From assembly GCA_945860705.1 (NCBI GenBank), contig CAMART010000011.1, positions 1 through 64,000 on the forward strand: a DNA stretch of 64,000 nucleotides, given 5' to 3'. This DNA comes from Chitinophaga pinensis. GTDB taxonomy: Bacteria; Bacteroidota; Bacteroidia; Chitinophagales; CAMDFR01. The first letter of the stretch is position 1; every line of letters begins with the position of its first letter. The notes beneath the pieces were generated by a model, which saw only the letters and a list, made by a program, of their open reading frames with translations, was not told the origin of the DNA and did not search any database. Positions 1 through 8,497 of this stretch are shown here, piece by piece. Both the position numbers and the translations under genes were made by a program.

Positions 1-45
1 AAAAAATGTTTAAAATGAAAAAATGTATAGATAAAAAAAAGAATT

Positions 46-660
46 TTAGAAAGGTATCTCACCTAACCCTTCTCTTATTAAAATTGGTTCGCTTTCACTG
101 CAATCAATAATCGTAGAAGCCATGTTGGCACAGCTTTCCCCATCTATCACTATATCTACTTTGTCTTTATACATTTCATATATTTCTTCAGCATCTGTCA
201 TATACTCTAGTATAGTATCGTCATGTTTTATAGATGCAGAAAAAATTGGTGCACCCAACATTGAAATTATTTCTCGGGTAATATTACTATCGGGTACTCT
301 TATACCAATTGTTTTTTTATTGTATCCAAAAAACGAAGGAATATTTTTATTTGCTTTTAAAATATATGTATAAGGACCCGGCAATGTTCTTTTCATTAAT
401 TTAAAAGTAGGAGTATCTAAGTTTAATGTGAAATCAGAAATATGACTTAAGTCATAACACACTATTGAAAAATTTGATTTTTTTGGCTCTACATTTTTAA
501 TTTTACAAATACGTTCAAATGCTTTTTTACTATGAATAGAAGCTCCTAGAGTATATACTGTATCTGTAGGGTAGATGATTACTCCATCATTTTTCAAACA
601 GTCAATTACTTTTGATAATCGATTTTGATCAGGTTTATCTTTATCTATTCTTAGTAGCAT
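46..660 (-). CDS. Sua5/YciO/YrdC-type L-threonylcarbamoyladenylate synthase-like protein
   Basis: A 204-residue single-domain YrdC-fold protein. The signature YPTDTVYTLG lies near residues 30-40, followed by a basic stretch and KRTLPGPYTYILKA, which matches the nucleotide-binding core of the family. Family members make threonylcarbamoyl-AMP from Thr, bicarbonate and ATP for the t6A37 modification of ANN-decoding tRNAs. The usual SAN triplet appears as SASIKHDD, and there is no C-terminal Sua5 domain, so this is closer to the short YciO type, whose exact role is less settled. The start codon lies 2 nt after the stop of the thioesterase gene, so the two are very probably co-transcribed. Family is sure; TsaC versus YciO function is not. 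Confidence 0.85.
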   Translation of the reverse strand: MLLRIDKDKPDQNRLSKVIDCLKNDGVIIYPTDTVYTLGASIHSKKAFERICKIKNVEPKKSNFSIVCYDLSHISDFTLNLDTPTFKLMKRTLPGPYTYILKANKNIPSFFGYNKKTIGIRVPDSNITREIISMLGAPIFSASIKHDDTILEYMTDAEEIYEMYKDKVDIVIDGESCANMASTIIDCSESEPILIREGLGEIPF

Positions 661-662
661 TA

Positions 663-1091
663 TTAGTTATTTACAATATTATCAAACTGTATGATTTTAT
701 TTTTTAAATGATTAGGTATAGGAATAGAGCTTTGAGTTTTATAATCAAACATAACTAAAACGGTAGTAGCATCTGCCAAAAGCTCCCAAGTATCATTTAC
801 TTTTTTTACTACTGTATAACTCAACTCAAAACTTTTCCCACCTACCTTACTTGTTTTTACAAATACATAAGCATCATCCAAAAATGTCATCGGAAATCTA
901 TAGTTGATATTTACGTTAGCTAAAATAATACCGTCTACATTCCAGTCCCATTTTGCAACTTCGTGCAGATATCTGCCACGAGCATCTTCAAGATAGGTAA
1001 GGTATACTGCGTTATTGATATGATGAAGCTCATCCATATCGCTCCATCTTGCTTGTATCTTAAATGAAAATTTATAATCTAGATAATTCAT
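663..1091 (-). CDS. acyl-CoA thioesterase, hotdog fold (YbgC/4HBT family)
   Basis: A 142-residue hotdog-fold protein. The motif RWSDMDELHHINNAVYLTY near residues 15-34 is the hallmark of the YbgC/FadM-like branch of 4-hydroxybenzoyl-CoA thioesterases, with the Asp of WSDMD in the catalytic position. It should hydrolyse acyl-CoA thioesters in the cytoplasm; the chain length cannot be read from sequence. Length is normal for the family. It is the first gene of a probable two-gene unit with the Sua5/YciO gene (2-nt gap) and has a TAAATTTG promoter element 16 nt upstream of its ATG. Confidence 0.88.
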   Translation of the reverse strand: MNYLDYKFSFKIQARWSDMDELHHINNAVYLTYLEDARGRYLHEVAKWDWNVDGIILANVNINYRFPMTFLDDAYVFVKTSKVGGKSFELSYTVVKKVNDTWELLADATTVLVMFDYKTQSSIPIPNHLKNKIIQFDNIVNN

Positions 1092-1107
1092 AAAATATAA
1101 TTTGATG

Positions 1108-1115
1108 CAAATTTA
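1108..1115 (-). promoter_or_regulatory. -7 promoter element of the thioesterase gene
   Basis: The minus strand reads TAAATTTG, an exact match to the Bacteroidota -7 consensus TAnnTTTG, 16 nt before the thioesterase ATG. No convincing TTTG -33 element lies 19-21 nt upstream, so this is supported by one half-site and by position only. Confidence 0.45.
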
Positions 1116-1138
1116 GTGATAAGTATACATATATATAG

Positions 1139-1789
1139 TTATACTATTATATCTTCTTTATGTGTTTTTACTTCTATTATGGAAGTATTCATATTTTTCA
1201 ATTCTATTTTCAATCCACTGAGTCTATTTCCATAGCATGATGCAGTGTCTATATTCCAACTATTAGACAAATCATTATACAAAGCTCCATTTTCTCTTAT
1301 TGGTGTGTGACCATGTACTTGAAGCTTGCCTATATTTTTCAATTCTCCTCTATACCAAAGTATTCCGTTTTTACTAGCTATATTCATTGCATCATCAAAT
1401 CCTGAAACTCCAGCGTGTGTGATCAGCACTTGTTCATTTTCAAAAAGTCTTGGTCTTTTTAGTATCCAATTATAATAATAGTTTATTCCCTTTGCAGATG
1501 CTGTCATTGCTCGTATCGTTTCTTCACCACCTTGTTTTAGCCAATTGGGATTATAGCCTGTTTCAATATGTTTTATAAATTCAGCTTCATGATTTCCCAT
1601 CAAAAAAACTGCTCCATATTCTTCTTCCAATCGTATCGATTCCTCTAAAGTTTCTATAGGAAAATTCCCTCTATCTATCAAATCACCAACTTGAACTAAC
1701 AAAGTATTTTCAAAATCTACTGTATTCAAAACAGATTTAAATGTATGATAGCAAGCATGTACATCACCAATAACAAATAAATTCTCCAT
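1139..1789 (-). CDS. metallophosphoesterase of the PPP family (serine/threonine phosphatase or ApaH-like)
   Basis: A 216-residue calcineurin-like phosphatase. The metal-binding motifs appear in order: GDVHACYHTF near residue 8, GDLIDRG near 36, GNHE near 65, a HAG motif near 123 and VHGHTP near 159. This set matches bacterial PrpA/PrpE-type phosphatases and diadenosine tetraphosphatase relatives, and the length fits PrpE better than ApaH (about 280). The substrate may be phosphoserine/threonine or a dinucleotide polyphosphate; sequence does not decide. It is transcribed divergently from the downstream lipoprotein gene with only 22 nt between the two starts. Confidence 0.85.
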   Translation of the reverse strand: MENLFVIGDVHACYHTFKSVLNTVDFENTLLVQVGDLIDRGNFPIETLEESIRLEEEYGAVFLMGNHEAEFIKHIETGYNPNWLKQGGEETIRAMTASAKGINYYYNWILKRPRLFENEQVLITHAGVSGFDDAMNIASKNGILWYRGELKNIGKLQVHGHTPIRENGALYNDLSNSWNIDTASCYGNRLSGLKIELKNMNTSIIEVKTHKEDIIV

Positions 1790-1811
1790 CCTTTTTATTA
1801 ATTTTGTGATA

Positions 1812-2762
1812 ATGAAATCAAATTTAGCAGTATTCCTTCTATTAATATGTATAATATTTCTTTCGTGTAGAAAAGATATTCCTTTATATAGAAAATATAA
1901 AAGTACTAAAGTAATAGTATTGATAATTGATGGCCCTCGATACCAAGAAACCTATGGAAGAAATGATAGAAAATATATTCCTTTTCAAAATCAAATGTCA
2001 AAGGAAGGAACTTTATGTACTTCTTTTTATAACTATGGAGTGACAAATACCGTGAATGGTCATACTGCTATATGCACAGGAAACTATGAAAGCTTAAATA
2101 ATAGTGGACTAGATGTACCATCTTATCCATCTTATATGCAATACTATATAAAAAATAAAAAAGCTGACAAGAATAAAGTATGGATTATTGCATCTAAAGA
2201 CAAATTACAAGTATTAGCCAATACTACTAATAGTGAATACAAAAATAAATTTATGCCTCAAACCGATTGTGGCATCAATGGATTATTTACTGGATATAGA
2301 GAAGATAGTATCACACAATTTCATGTGATGACAACTTTGCAATCGCATCATCCAGATGTATTACTTGTAAACTATAAAGAACCTGATGTGAGTGGTCATG
2401 CTAATAATTGGGGAAAATATTTATTGGGAATACAAAATACCGATAAATATGTACATGAAGTTTGGGATTTTATTCAAAACGACCCATATTACAAAGACCA
2501 AACTACATTAATTATCACTAATGATCATGGTAGACATGATGATGGATGGAAAGATGGTTTTGTATCACATGGAGACAATTGCGATGGCTGTAGACATATT
2601 TCACTTTTGGCATTAGGGCCAGATATTAAAAAAAACTACGTATCTACTAATGATTATTCTCAGATAGATATCACTTCAACTATTGCAAGTATATTCCAAA
2701 TACAAATGCCATTTGTTAACGGTAAGTTGATGGAAGATATTTTTATAAAAAATCAAAAATAA
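1812..2762 (+). CDS. alkaline phosphatase superfamily lipoprotein
   Basis: The N-terminus (hydrophobic LAVFLLLICIIFLSC followed by RKD) is a type II lipoprotein signal with the lipobox Cys, so the protein is membrane-anchored. Metal and nucleophile motifs of the alkaline phosphatase/phosphodiesterase superfamily follow in order: VIVLIIDGPR near residue 36, NTVNGHTAICTG near 82, PDVSGH near 190, ITNDHGRHDDG near 236 and FVSHGDN near 250. It probably cleaves a phospho- or sulfo-ester outside the cytoplasm; the substrate is unknown. The ORF track begins at an in-frame GTG at 1806. I prefer the ATG at 1812, because a promoter-like TAATTTTG ends at 1806 and would place the transcript start at or near this ATG (nearly leaderless). 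Confidence 0.8.
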   Translation: MKSNLAVFLLLICIIFLSCRKDIPLYRKYKSTKVIVLIIDGPRYQETYGRNDRKYIPFQNQMSKEGTLCTSFYNYGVTNTVNGHTAICTGNYESLNNSGLDVPSYPSYMQYYIKNKKADKNKVWIIASKDKLQVLANTTNSEYKNKFMPQTDCGINGLFTGYREDSITQFHVMTTLQSHHPDVLLVNYKEPDVSGHANNWGKYLLGIQNTDKYVHEVWDFIQNDPYYKDQTTLIITNDHGRHDDGWKDGFVSHGDNCDGCRHISLLALGPDIKKNYVSTNDYSQIDITSTIASIFQIQMPFVNGKLMEDIFIKNQK

Positions 2763-2768
2763 ACAAAA

Positions 2769-3140
2769 ATGAGCAATCCAATTGGTGCATTACTATGGAA
2801 CGATTTGACTGTAGAAAATGCTACAGAAGTAAAAGATTTTTATACATCAGTTATAGGATGGACTGCCACTGAACAAGCTATGGGAGACTATAATGACTAC
2901 AATATACATAATGCAACTGGTGAAGTGATAGCGGGTATCTGCCATGCTAGAGGAGTAAATAAAAACATACCTCCACAATGGCTACTATATATAAAAGTAA
3001 AAAATGTAGAAGAAAGTTTGAAAAATTGTACATCATTAGGAGGTACAATTATTGATGGTCCGAGAATGATGGGTAAAAATAATTTTGCAATCATTAAAGA
3101 CCCAGCAGGGGCTATTCTTGCAATAATTGAAGATAATTAA
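2769..3140 (+). CDS. VOC family (glyoxalase/bleomycin resistance-like) protein
   Basis: A 123-residue protein with two beta-alpha-beta-beta-beta halves of the vicinal oxygen chelate fold. The first half holds VKDFYTSVIGWTA, and the second VEESLKNCTSLGGTIIDGPR followed by FAIIKDPAGAILAII. This is the two-module pattern of the glyoxalase-like branch that resembles CFP32/predicted lactoylglutathione lyases. Function ranges over isomerases, dioxygenases and drug binding, so none is assigned. It starts 6 nt after the phosphatase lipoprotein and is probably in the same transcript. Confidence 0.85.
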   Translation: MSNPIGALLWNDLTVENATEVKDFYTSVIGWTATEQAMGDYNDYNIHNATGEVIAGICHARGVNKNIPPQWLLYIKVKNVEESLKNCTSLGGTIIDGPRMMGKNNFAIIKDPAGAILAIIEDN

Positions 3141-3187
3141 ATGAGTTAATCATTGTTAAGAATAAAGTACAAATTCATTATTTTTAG

Positions 3188-3195
3188 TAGATTTG
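3188..3195 (+). promoter_or_regulatory. -7 promoter element of the sensor kinase gene
   Basis: TAGATTTG matches the TAnnTTTG consensus exactly and lies 13 nt before the kinase ATG. No good -33 partner was found. Confidence 0.4.
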
Positions 3196-3208
3196 TAGAG
3201 CATAAAGA

Positions 3209-4735
3209 ATGAATAAAAATTTTATTATATCTATCATAGTATTATTAGCTATTGCCACAATAGGTATTGCTTACTTGCAAATAAAACTTATACGACAAGG
3301 TGTAGAACTCAGAGAAAAACAATTTGATAGCAATGTATACGCAGCACTTAATAGAACTGCATATCACCTCGAACAACTTTATGCTATCAAAAGACTCAAT
3401 AACCAATCTAAATTAGGAGCAAATAATTTTAAAAAATTATCATCGCAACTGGGCGAAAAGCTACTCAATAAATTAAAAATAGATAATAACCTAGGACAAA
3501 TAGATAGAAACTTTGTAGGTACGATAGATATAGACAATCCAAATACCGGTACAAAACTTCAAATAAAAATAGATACACAAAATGGAGTACAAACTATAGA
3601 GTATTTAAATAATAACCCTATGCTCAATGATCCTATCAACGATTTCTTTATGAAAAGTGGAGGATTTGGAATTCAAGAAAGTGGTGAAGATTTAAAAAAT
3701 GTACTAAGCAAAGAAGAAATAGAAAACACAATAGCCAATGAGCTCAAAAGTGCTGGTATTACTACAAAATATCAATATTCACTATTTGACCCAGCTACCT
3801 ACAATACTATTTATAGCAATATAAATAAAATGACTCCAAAGATTTTTGAAGACTCCTATCCTATTGCTATCTACAATAATCTTTTTGGAAATGAACTCAC
3901 TTTGCTTTTATATTTTCCTAAAAAAGATTTTTATATACTTACCAATCTTTGGGTGATGCTCACAGAATCTATAATATTTATTGGAGTCATCTTATTTTGT
4001 TTTGGTGCTTGCTTACTCATTATATATAGACAAAAAAAACTAAGCGACCTCACTACTGATTTTATAAACAATATGACTCATGAGCTCAAAACACCTGTAG
4101 CCACTATCACACTTGCTGGCGAAATGCTCAAAAATCAAAAAGTTTTAGCCGATACTGAAAAAGCTAGAAACTATGCTGGTATTATTTTAGAAGAAAATAA
4201 TAGACTTAGCTCACATATAGAACGAGTGCTTCAATTTGCGAAGTATGACAAGGGACAAGTAGAACTCAAAAAAGAATATTTTGATATACATGATATTATC
4301 AATAATGTAGTAGATAGCTCTATGCTTCGAGTACAAAATTTGAATGGAGAAGTGGTGCAAAATCTAACTGCAACTAAATCTATAATTATAGCAGATAAAC
4401 ATCATATACAAAATGTATTGAGCAATATTATTGATAATGCAATAAAATATACAGGCAATAATCCATTGTACATAGAAGTAGATACATTCAATAAATCGGA
4501 TGGAATTATCATTTCAATAAAAGATCATGGTATTGGTATGAGTAAAGAAACTCAAAAAAAGATTTTTGAAAAATTTTACAGAGTACCAACAGGAAACGTA
4601 CATGATGTAAAAGGTTTTGGACTAGGGCTGAGCTATGTAAAAGCCATGATGGACGCTCATAATGGACATATTACTGTGAATAGTGAACTGAATAAAGGCA
4701 GTAACTTCCAATTATTTCTGCCAATAAAAGAGTAA
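3209..4735 (+). CDS. membrane-bound sensor histidine kinase (orphan)
   Basis: A 508-residue two-component sensor. One transmembrane segment lies at about residues 5-23, then a periplasmic sensor region of about 220 residues, and a second segment at about 247-272. There is no obvious HAMP domain. The HisKA motif NNMTHELKTPVATI places the phosphorylated His at residue 291. The ATPase domain shows the N box NVLSNIIDNAIKY (about 402), G1 DHGIGM (about 440) and G2 GFGLGLSYV (about 470). The layout resembles RprX-type kinases of Bacteroidota, which usually sit beside an OmpR-type regulator. No response regulator is adjacent here, so its partner lies elsewhere. The signal is unknown. Confidence 0.9.
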   Translation: MNKNFIISIIVLLAIATIGIAYLQIKLIRQGVELREKQFDSNVYAALNRTAYHLEQLYAIKRLNNQSKLGANNFKKLSSQLGEKLLNKLKIDNNLGQIDRNFVGTIDIDNPNTGTKLQIKIDTQNGVQTIEYLNNNPMLNDPINDFFMKSGGFGIQESGEDLKNVLSKEEIENTIANELKSAGITTKYQYSLFDPATYNTIYSNINKMTPKIFEDSYPIAIYNNLFGNELTLLLYFPKKDFYILTNLWVMLTESIIFIGVILFCFGACLLIIYRQKKLSDLTTDFINNMTHELKTPVATITLAGEMLKNQKVLADTEKARNYAGIILEENNRLSSHIERVLQFAKYDKGQVELKKEYFDIHDIINNVVDSSMLRVQNLNGEVVQNLTATKSIIIADKHHIQNVLSNIIDNAIKYTGNNPLYIEVDTFNKSDGIIISIKDHGIGMSKETQKKIFEKFYRVPTGNVHDVKGFGLGLSYVKAMMDAHNGHITVNSELNKGSNFQLFLPIKE

Positions 4736-4896
4736 ATACAATTCTTTTATACTATACATATTATAGATTTGGCTTGTTGATATGTATAAAAACATCGAGA
4801 GTATACAATAAAATATTTCTGAATTTCGTATAAGGATAATACTATCTTATAACTTCTATTTTATAGAGGGCAAAATACAATTGAATATTATATAGA

Positions 4897-7626
4897 ATGG
4901 CTGATACTAAAGAAAAAAAAACAAGTACTACTAAAACACCTAAAAGTGCCACTACATCTACCAAAACTTTTGGGGAGATGATGACTGATAGACGTATACC
5001 AATAATACTAGGCATACTACTTTTATTGTTTTCATTTATGCTAGCGATGTCTTTGAGCTCATATGTTTCTTCTTATCAAGTAGATGAAAGCACGCTCACA
5101 CAAAGTATGAATACTGGCACTATAGCTTCAGATACAGCCAATCAAGCTGGACCAATAGGAGCTAGAATAGGTGCAATTTTCTTTGATAAACTATTTGGAT
5201 TTGCTTCATTTTTATTTGTGATTATTTTTGGTGCTTTAGGTATCAATCTTTTACTTAGAAGAAAAATATTCAAAATAGGAAAAATAGTACTTTATTGTTT
5301 ATTGTTCATGATATGGTTTTCTGTGATGTCTAGTTTTGCTCAAACACTTTTTAGTTCGAGTACAGGTCTTAGCTGGGGTGGCGCTTTTGGAGAATACTTC
5401 ACTGCACCCGATGGTATACTTTGTAAGTACCTAAAAGTATGGGTAACAGGTATTTTGTTATGTTCTATCACTCTTATCGCATTAGTGATTATGTTCAATT
5501 TTACATTTGACTTTTTAGGCAACTGGTGGGACAACTTAAAAGCTAAAAGAGAAAATGCACAACTTCTCAAAGAAGCTGCACTAGAAAAACAAGCTGTGAT
5601 AGGTACGGATGTTTCTATATTTGAAAAAGATGGATTAGAAAATCCAAACCCAATAGTAGAAGCTACATCGATACCAACTCCACCTCTTCAACCAAACTTA
5701 GACAATCAATCAAATATTGCAACCAAACTAAGTACGAAAGAAGAACAAGATAAAAATTTTCTAACTCTAGAATTGACTGAAGAGGATAGTGAAGATGATG
5801 AAGAAATAGAAATCAGTGAAGATTTATCTGTAGATGATTTAGAAGAGGAACCAATAGCTGAAGTAGAATCAGAAACTGATGATAGCAATATTTCTCTTGA
5901 ACTAAACAATCCAGAAGCTACAATAAATACCAATGATGCTACTGCATTTGAAATAAGTAATGAAGTAAATGATGATGAGAATGAGAACGAAACTCCTTTA
6001 GATGAAAATACACCTAAAGAGGATTTTATAGCCGAAGAAGTAAAGACAGATGATGAGCTAGATGAATTAAGTGATTTTGATAGCATGAGTTCGTACATGA
6101 ATTCAAAAGGGGAGTATGACCCAACTCTTGGGCTCAGTCGGTACAAGTTTCCTGATATCAATCTTCTACAAGACCATGGAAGTGATAAAATAAAAATTGA
6201 TAAAGATGAACTTGAAAAAAATAAAAATCAGATTATTCAGACGCTTATCAATTATAAAATAGAGATTTCAAAAATCATGGCTACTGTTGGGCCTACAGTG
6301 ACGCTCTATGAAATAGTACCAGCACCAGGAGTGCGTATTTCAAAAATAAAATCTCTAGAAGATGATATTGCACTTAGTCTTGCTGCATTGGGTATTCGTA
6401 TCATAGCGCCAATTCCGGGCAAAGGTACCATAGGTATAGAAGTACCAAATGTGCACAAAGAAATAGTAAGTATGAAGTCGATGATAGCTTCAGAAAAATT
6501 TAGAAATTCAAATATGGACTTACCTATTTGTTTAGGTAAAACCATCTCTAATGAAATATATATCGCAGATCTAGCAAAAATGCCGCACTTACTCATGGCA
6601 GGTGCTACGGGTCAAGGTAAGTCTGTTGGTATCAACTCTATATTAGTTTCACTACTATATAAGAGACATCCAGCAGAACTAAAATTTGTATTGGTAGATC
6701 CAAAAAAAGTAGAGCTCAGTATCTATAGTGCTATAGAAAAACATTTCTTAGCAAAACTACCAGGTGAGGAAGAAGCCATCATCACGGATACTAGAAAAGT
6801 GGTAGCTACACTTAATGCACTTTGTATAGAAATGGACAATAGATATGATTTATTGAAAAAAGCAAACGTGAGAAATCTAAAAGAATACAATGCGAAATTT
6901 GTAGCACGTAAACTTAATCCGCTAAAAGGACATGATTACATGCCGTTGATTGTTGTAATTGTAGATGAGTTTGCAGATTTAATTATGACTGCTGGAAAAG
7001 AAGTAGAAACGCCTATTGCACGTCTTGCTCAACTGGCGAGAGCTATTGGTATTCACTTAGTTTTAGCTACTCAAAGACCTTCTGTAAATATTATCACAGG
7101 CACTATCAAAGCCAATTTCCCAGGTAGAATATCTTTTAAAGTAGCATCAAAAATAGATTCGCGTACTATTTTAGACATGGGTGGTGCTGACCAGCTCATA
7201 GGTAGAGGAGATATGTTACTCAGTATGGGTAGTGACTTGATTCGTTTGCAATGCGGATTTGTAGATACTCCAGAAGTAGATGCTATAGTCAATAGTATTG
7301 GTAATCAAGATGGCTATGGCGAAGCATTTATGCTACCAGAAGTAGTAGACGAAAATAATATAGATGGTGGAATAAAAAACTCTGGATTTAATGGTGGAGA
7401 TAGAGATGATATGTTTGAAGATGCGGCAAGAGTAATCGTACAAAATCAAATGGGAAGTACTTCACTCATACAGCGTAGACTCAAACTTGGATACAACCGT
7501 GCAGGTAGATTGATGGATCAACTAGAAGAAGCAGGTATCGTAGGACCAAACCTTGGAAGCAAAGCCAGAGAAGTGCTCTACAACAACGAAACCGATTTGG
7601 AACGGTTTTTGAATACTCTTAAGTAA
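4897..7626 (+). CDS. ftsK: DNA translocase FtsK/SpoIIIE
   Basis: A 909-residue septal DNA pump that moves chromosome termini through the closing septum and activates XerCD at dif. Four hydrophobic segments in the first 220 residues anchor it in the membrane. A long, strongly acidic linker (about residues 290-400, rich in Asp, Glu and Ser) connects to the motor. The motor has Walker A GATGQGKS at residues 569-576, Walker B VVIVDEFADLIM near 690 and QRPSVNIITGTIKANFP. The C-terminal gamma winged helix (about 845-909, with LIQRRLKLGYNRAGRLMDQL) reads the polar KOPS-like DNA signals. It is followed by lolA, an arrangement common in this phylum. The 160 bp upstream show nothing I can name. Confidence 0.97.
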   Translation: MADTKEKKTSTTKTPKSATTSTKTFGEMMTDRRIPIILGILLLLFSFMLAMSLSSYVSSYQVDESTLTQSMNTGTIASDTANQAGPIGARIGAIFFDKLFGFASFLFVIIFGALGINLLLRRKIFKIGKIVLYCLLFMIWFSVMSSFAQTLFSSSTGLSWGGAFGEYFTAPDGILCKYLKVWVTGILLCSITLIALVIMFNFTFDFLGNWWDNLKAKRENAQLLKEAALEKQAVIGTDVSIFEKDGLENPNPIVEATSIPTPPLQPNLDNQSNIATKLSTKEEQDKNFLTLELTEEDSEDDEEIEISEDLSVDDLEEEPIAEVESETDDSNISLELNNPEATINTNDATAFEISNEVNDDENENETPLDENTPKEDFIAEEVKTDDELDELSDFDSMSSYMNSKGEYDPTLGLSRYKFPDINLLQDHGSDKIKIDKDELEKNKNQIIQTLINYKIEISKIMATVGPTVTLYEIVPAPGVRISKIKSLEDDIALSLAALGIRIIAPIPGKGTIGIEVPNVHKEIVSMKSMIASEKFRNSNMDLPICLGKTISNEIYIADLAKMPHLLMAGATGQGKSVGINSILVSLLYKRHPAELKFVLVDPKKVELSIYSAIEKHFLAKLPGEEEAIITDTRKVVATLNALCIEMDNRYDLLKKANVRNLKEYNAKFVARKLNPLKGHDYMPLIVVIVDEFADLIMTAGKEVETPIARLAQLARAIGIHLVLATQRPSVNIITGTIKANFPGRISFKVASKIDSRTILDMGGADQLIGRGDMLLSMGSDLIRLQCGFVDTPEVDAIVNSIGNQDGYGEAFMLPEVVDENNIDGGIKNSGFNGGDRDDMFEDAARVIVQNQMGSTSLIQRRLKLGYNRAGRLMDQLEEAGIVGPNLGSKAREVLYNNETDLERFLNTLK

Positions 7627-7850
7627 GTGGTAAGAGATAAGTAAAAAGTATTAAGTAAGAAGATTTAAGTATTCATTAATATTAAAGATTAAAATAGATT
7701 TTTAGTAAAAATTCAATTACTTACTTAAATAGAAATTAGAAAGTTATATGTTTATTTAAAGATAAAATTTTATTAGACTATACTTAATTCTTTTAACTTA
7801 TTACTTAAAACTTTGAACTATAAACTTGAAACTTTGAACTATAATTAAAA
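7627..7850. repeat. low-complexity intergenic tract before lolA
   Basis: An A+T-rich tract built from degenerate short words such as AAGTAAAAAGTATTAAGTAAG and a near-duplicated ACTTTGAACTATAA (about 7810-7845). The words run directly into the lolA start codon. Similar tracts occur at about 50005-50046, 56281-56462 and 57345-57416. No gene or clear promoter was seen within it. Confidence 0.5.
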
Positions 7851-7851
7851 G

Positions 7852-8496
7852 ATGAAAAGGATATATATAATATTATTGATGATGACGAGTGCACTTCTGA
7901 TGAATGCACAGATAGATCCAGAAGCAAGTGCTTTACTAAAAAAAGTAAGTGCGAAATACAAAGCGTATACCAGTAGTAAAACAGACTATACCATAAAAAT
8001 ACATTTTGCAGAAGCAAAAACCGATATAGTAAAGAAAGGTACTCTTTACTTAAAAGGTGCTAAGTTTAAAATGCAGATAGATGAAGTGATTTCTACCTGT
8101 GATGGCAAAAATATTTGGAATTATTTGCCAAACGAAAAACAAGTACAAATAAGTGTGTACGACAAAGCAGATGGCAATATTTCACCTGAAAAGTTTTTTA
8201 CACTTTGGGAAAAAGATTATATATACAGAATCAAAGAGAAAAAAACAGTAAATGGAAAAAACACCGCTGTTATTGAAATGAGTCCTACCACTAAAAAGAA
8301 CGGTGGTATTTTCAAAATAGATGTTACTATCAATACCTCTACAAATGAACTCATGAGTTTTTTGATATATGAAAAAAATGGAACTAGAACTACCTATACT
8401 ATCAATACTACAACACCAAATATCTCTTTAGTTGAAACATTCTTTGTTTTTGATGCTAAACAATTTCCTGGTGTGGAAGTGGTAGATTTGAGATAG
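7852..8496 (+). CDS. lolA: outer membrane lipoprotein carrier protein LolA
   Basis: A 214-residue periplasmic chaperone that accepts lipoproteins from LolCDE and hands them to the outer membrane. A signal peptide (residues 1-19, ending LLMNA|Q) is followed by the LolA beta-sheet region with typical family patterns: SAKYKAYTSSKTDYTIKI, GTLYLKGAKFKMQID, TCDGKNIWNYLPNEKQVQIS and a late LVETFFVFDAKQFPGVEVVD. Length is normal. It lies 3' of ftsK, as often in Bacteroidota, and its stop codon is one base from the convergent stop of the AraC-type gene. Confidence 0.9.
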   Translation: MKRIYIILLMMTSALLMNAQIDPEASALLKKVSAKYKAYTSSKTDYTIKIHFAEAKTDIVKKGTLYLKGAKFKMQIDEVISTCDGKNIWNYLPNEKQVQISVYDKADGNISPEKFFTLWEKDYIYRIKEKKTVNGKNTAVIEMSPTTKKNGGIFKIDVTINTSTNELMSFLIYEKNGTRTTYTINTTTPNISLVETFFVFDAKQFPGVEVVDLR

Positions 8497-8497
8497 A

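Noticed and set aside
5706-6161. A 151-residue Ser-rich ORF on the minus strand within ftsK
   Set aside because: It is the antisense of the acidic linker of FtsK; Asp/Glu codons read backwards as Ser. No independent evidence.
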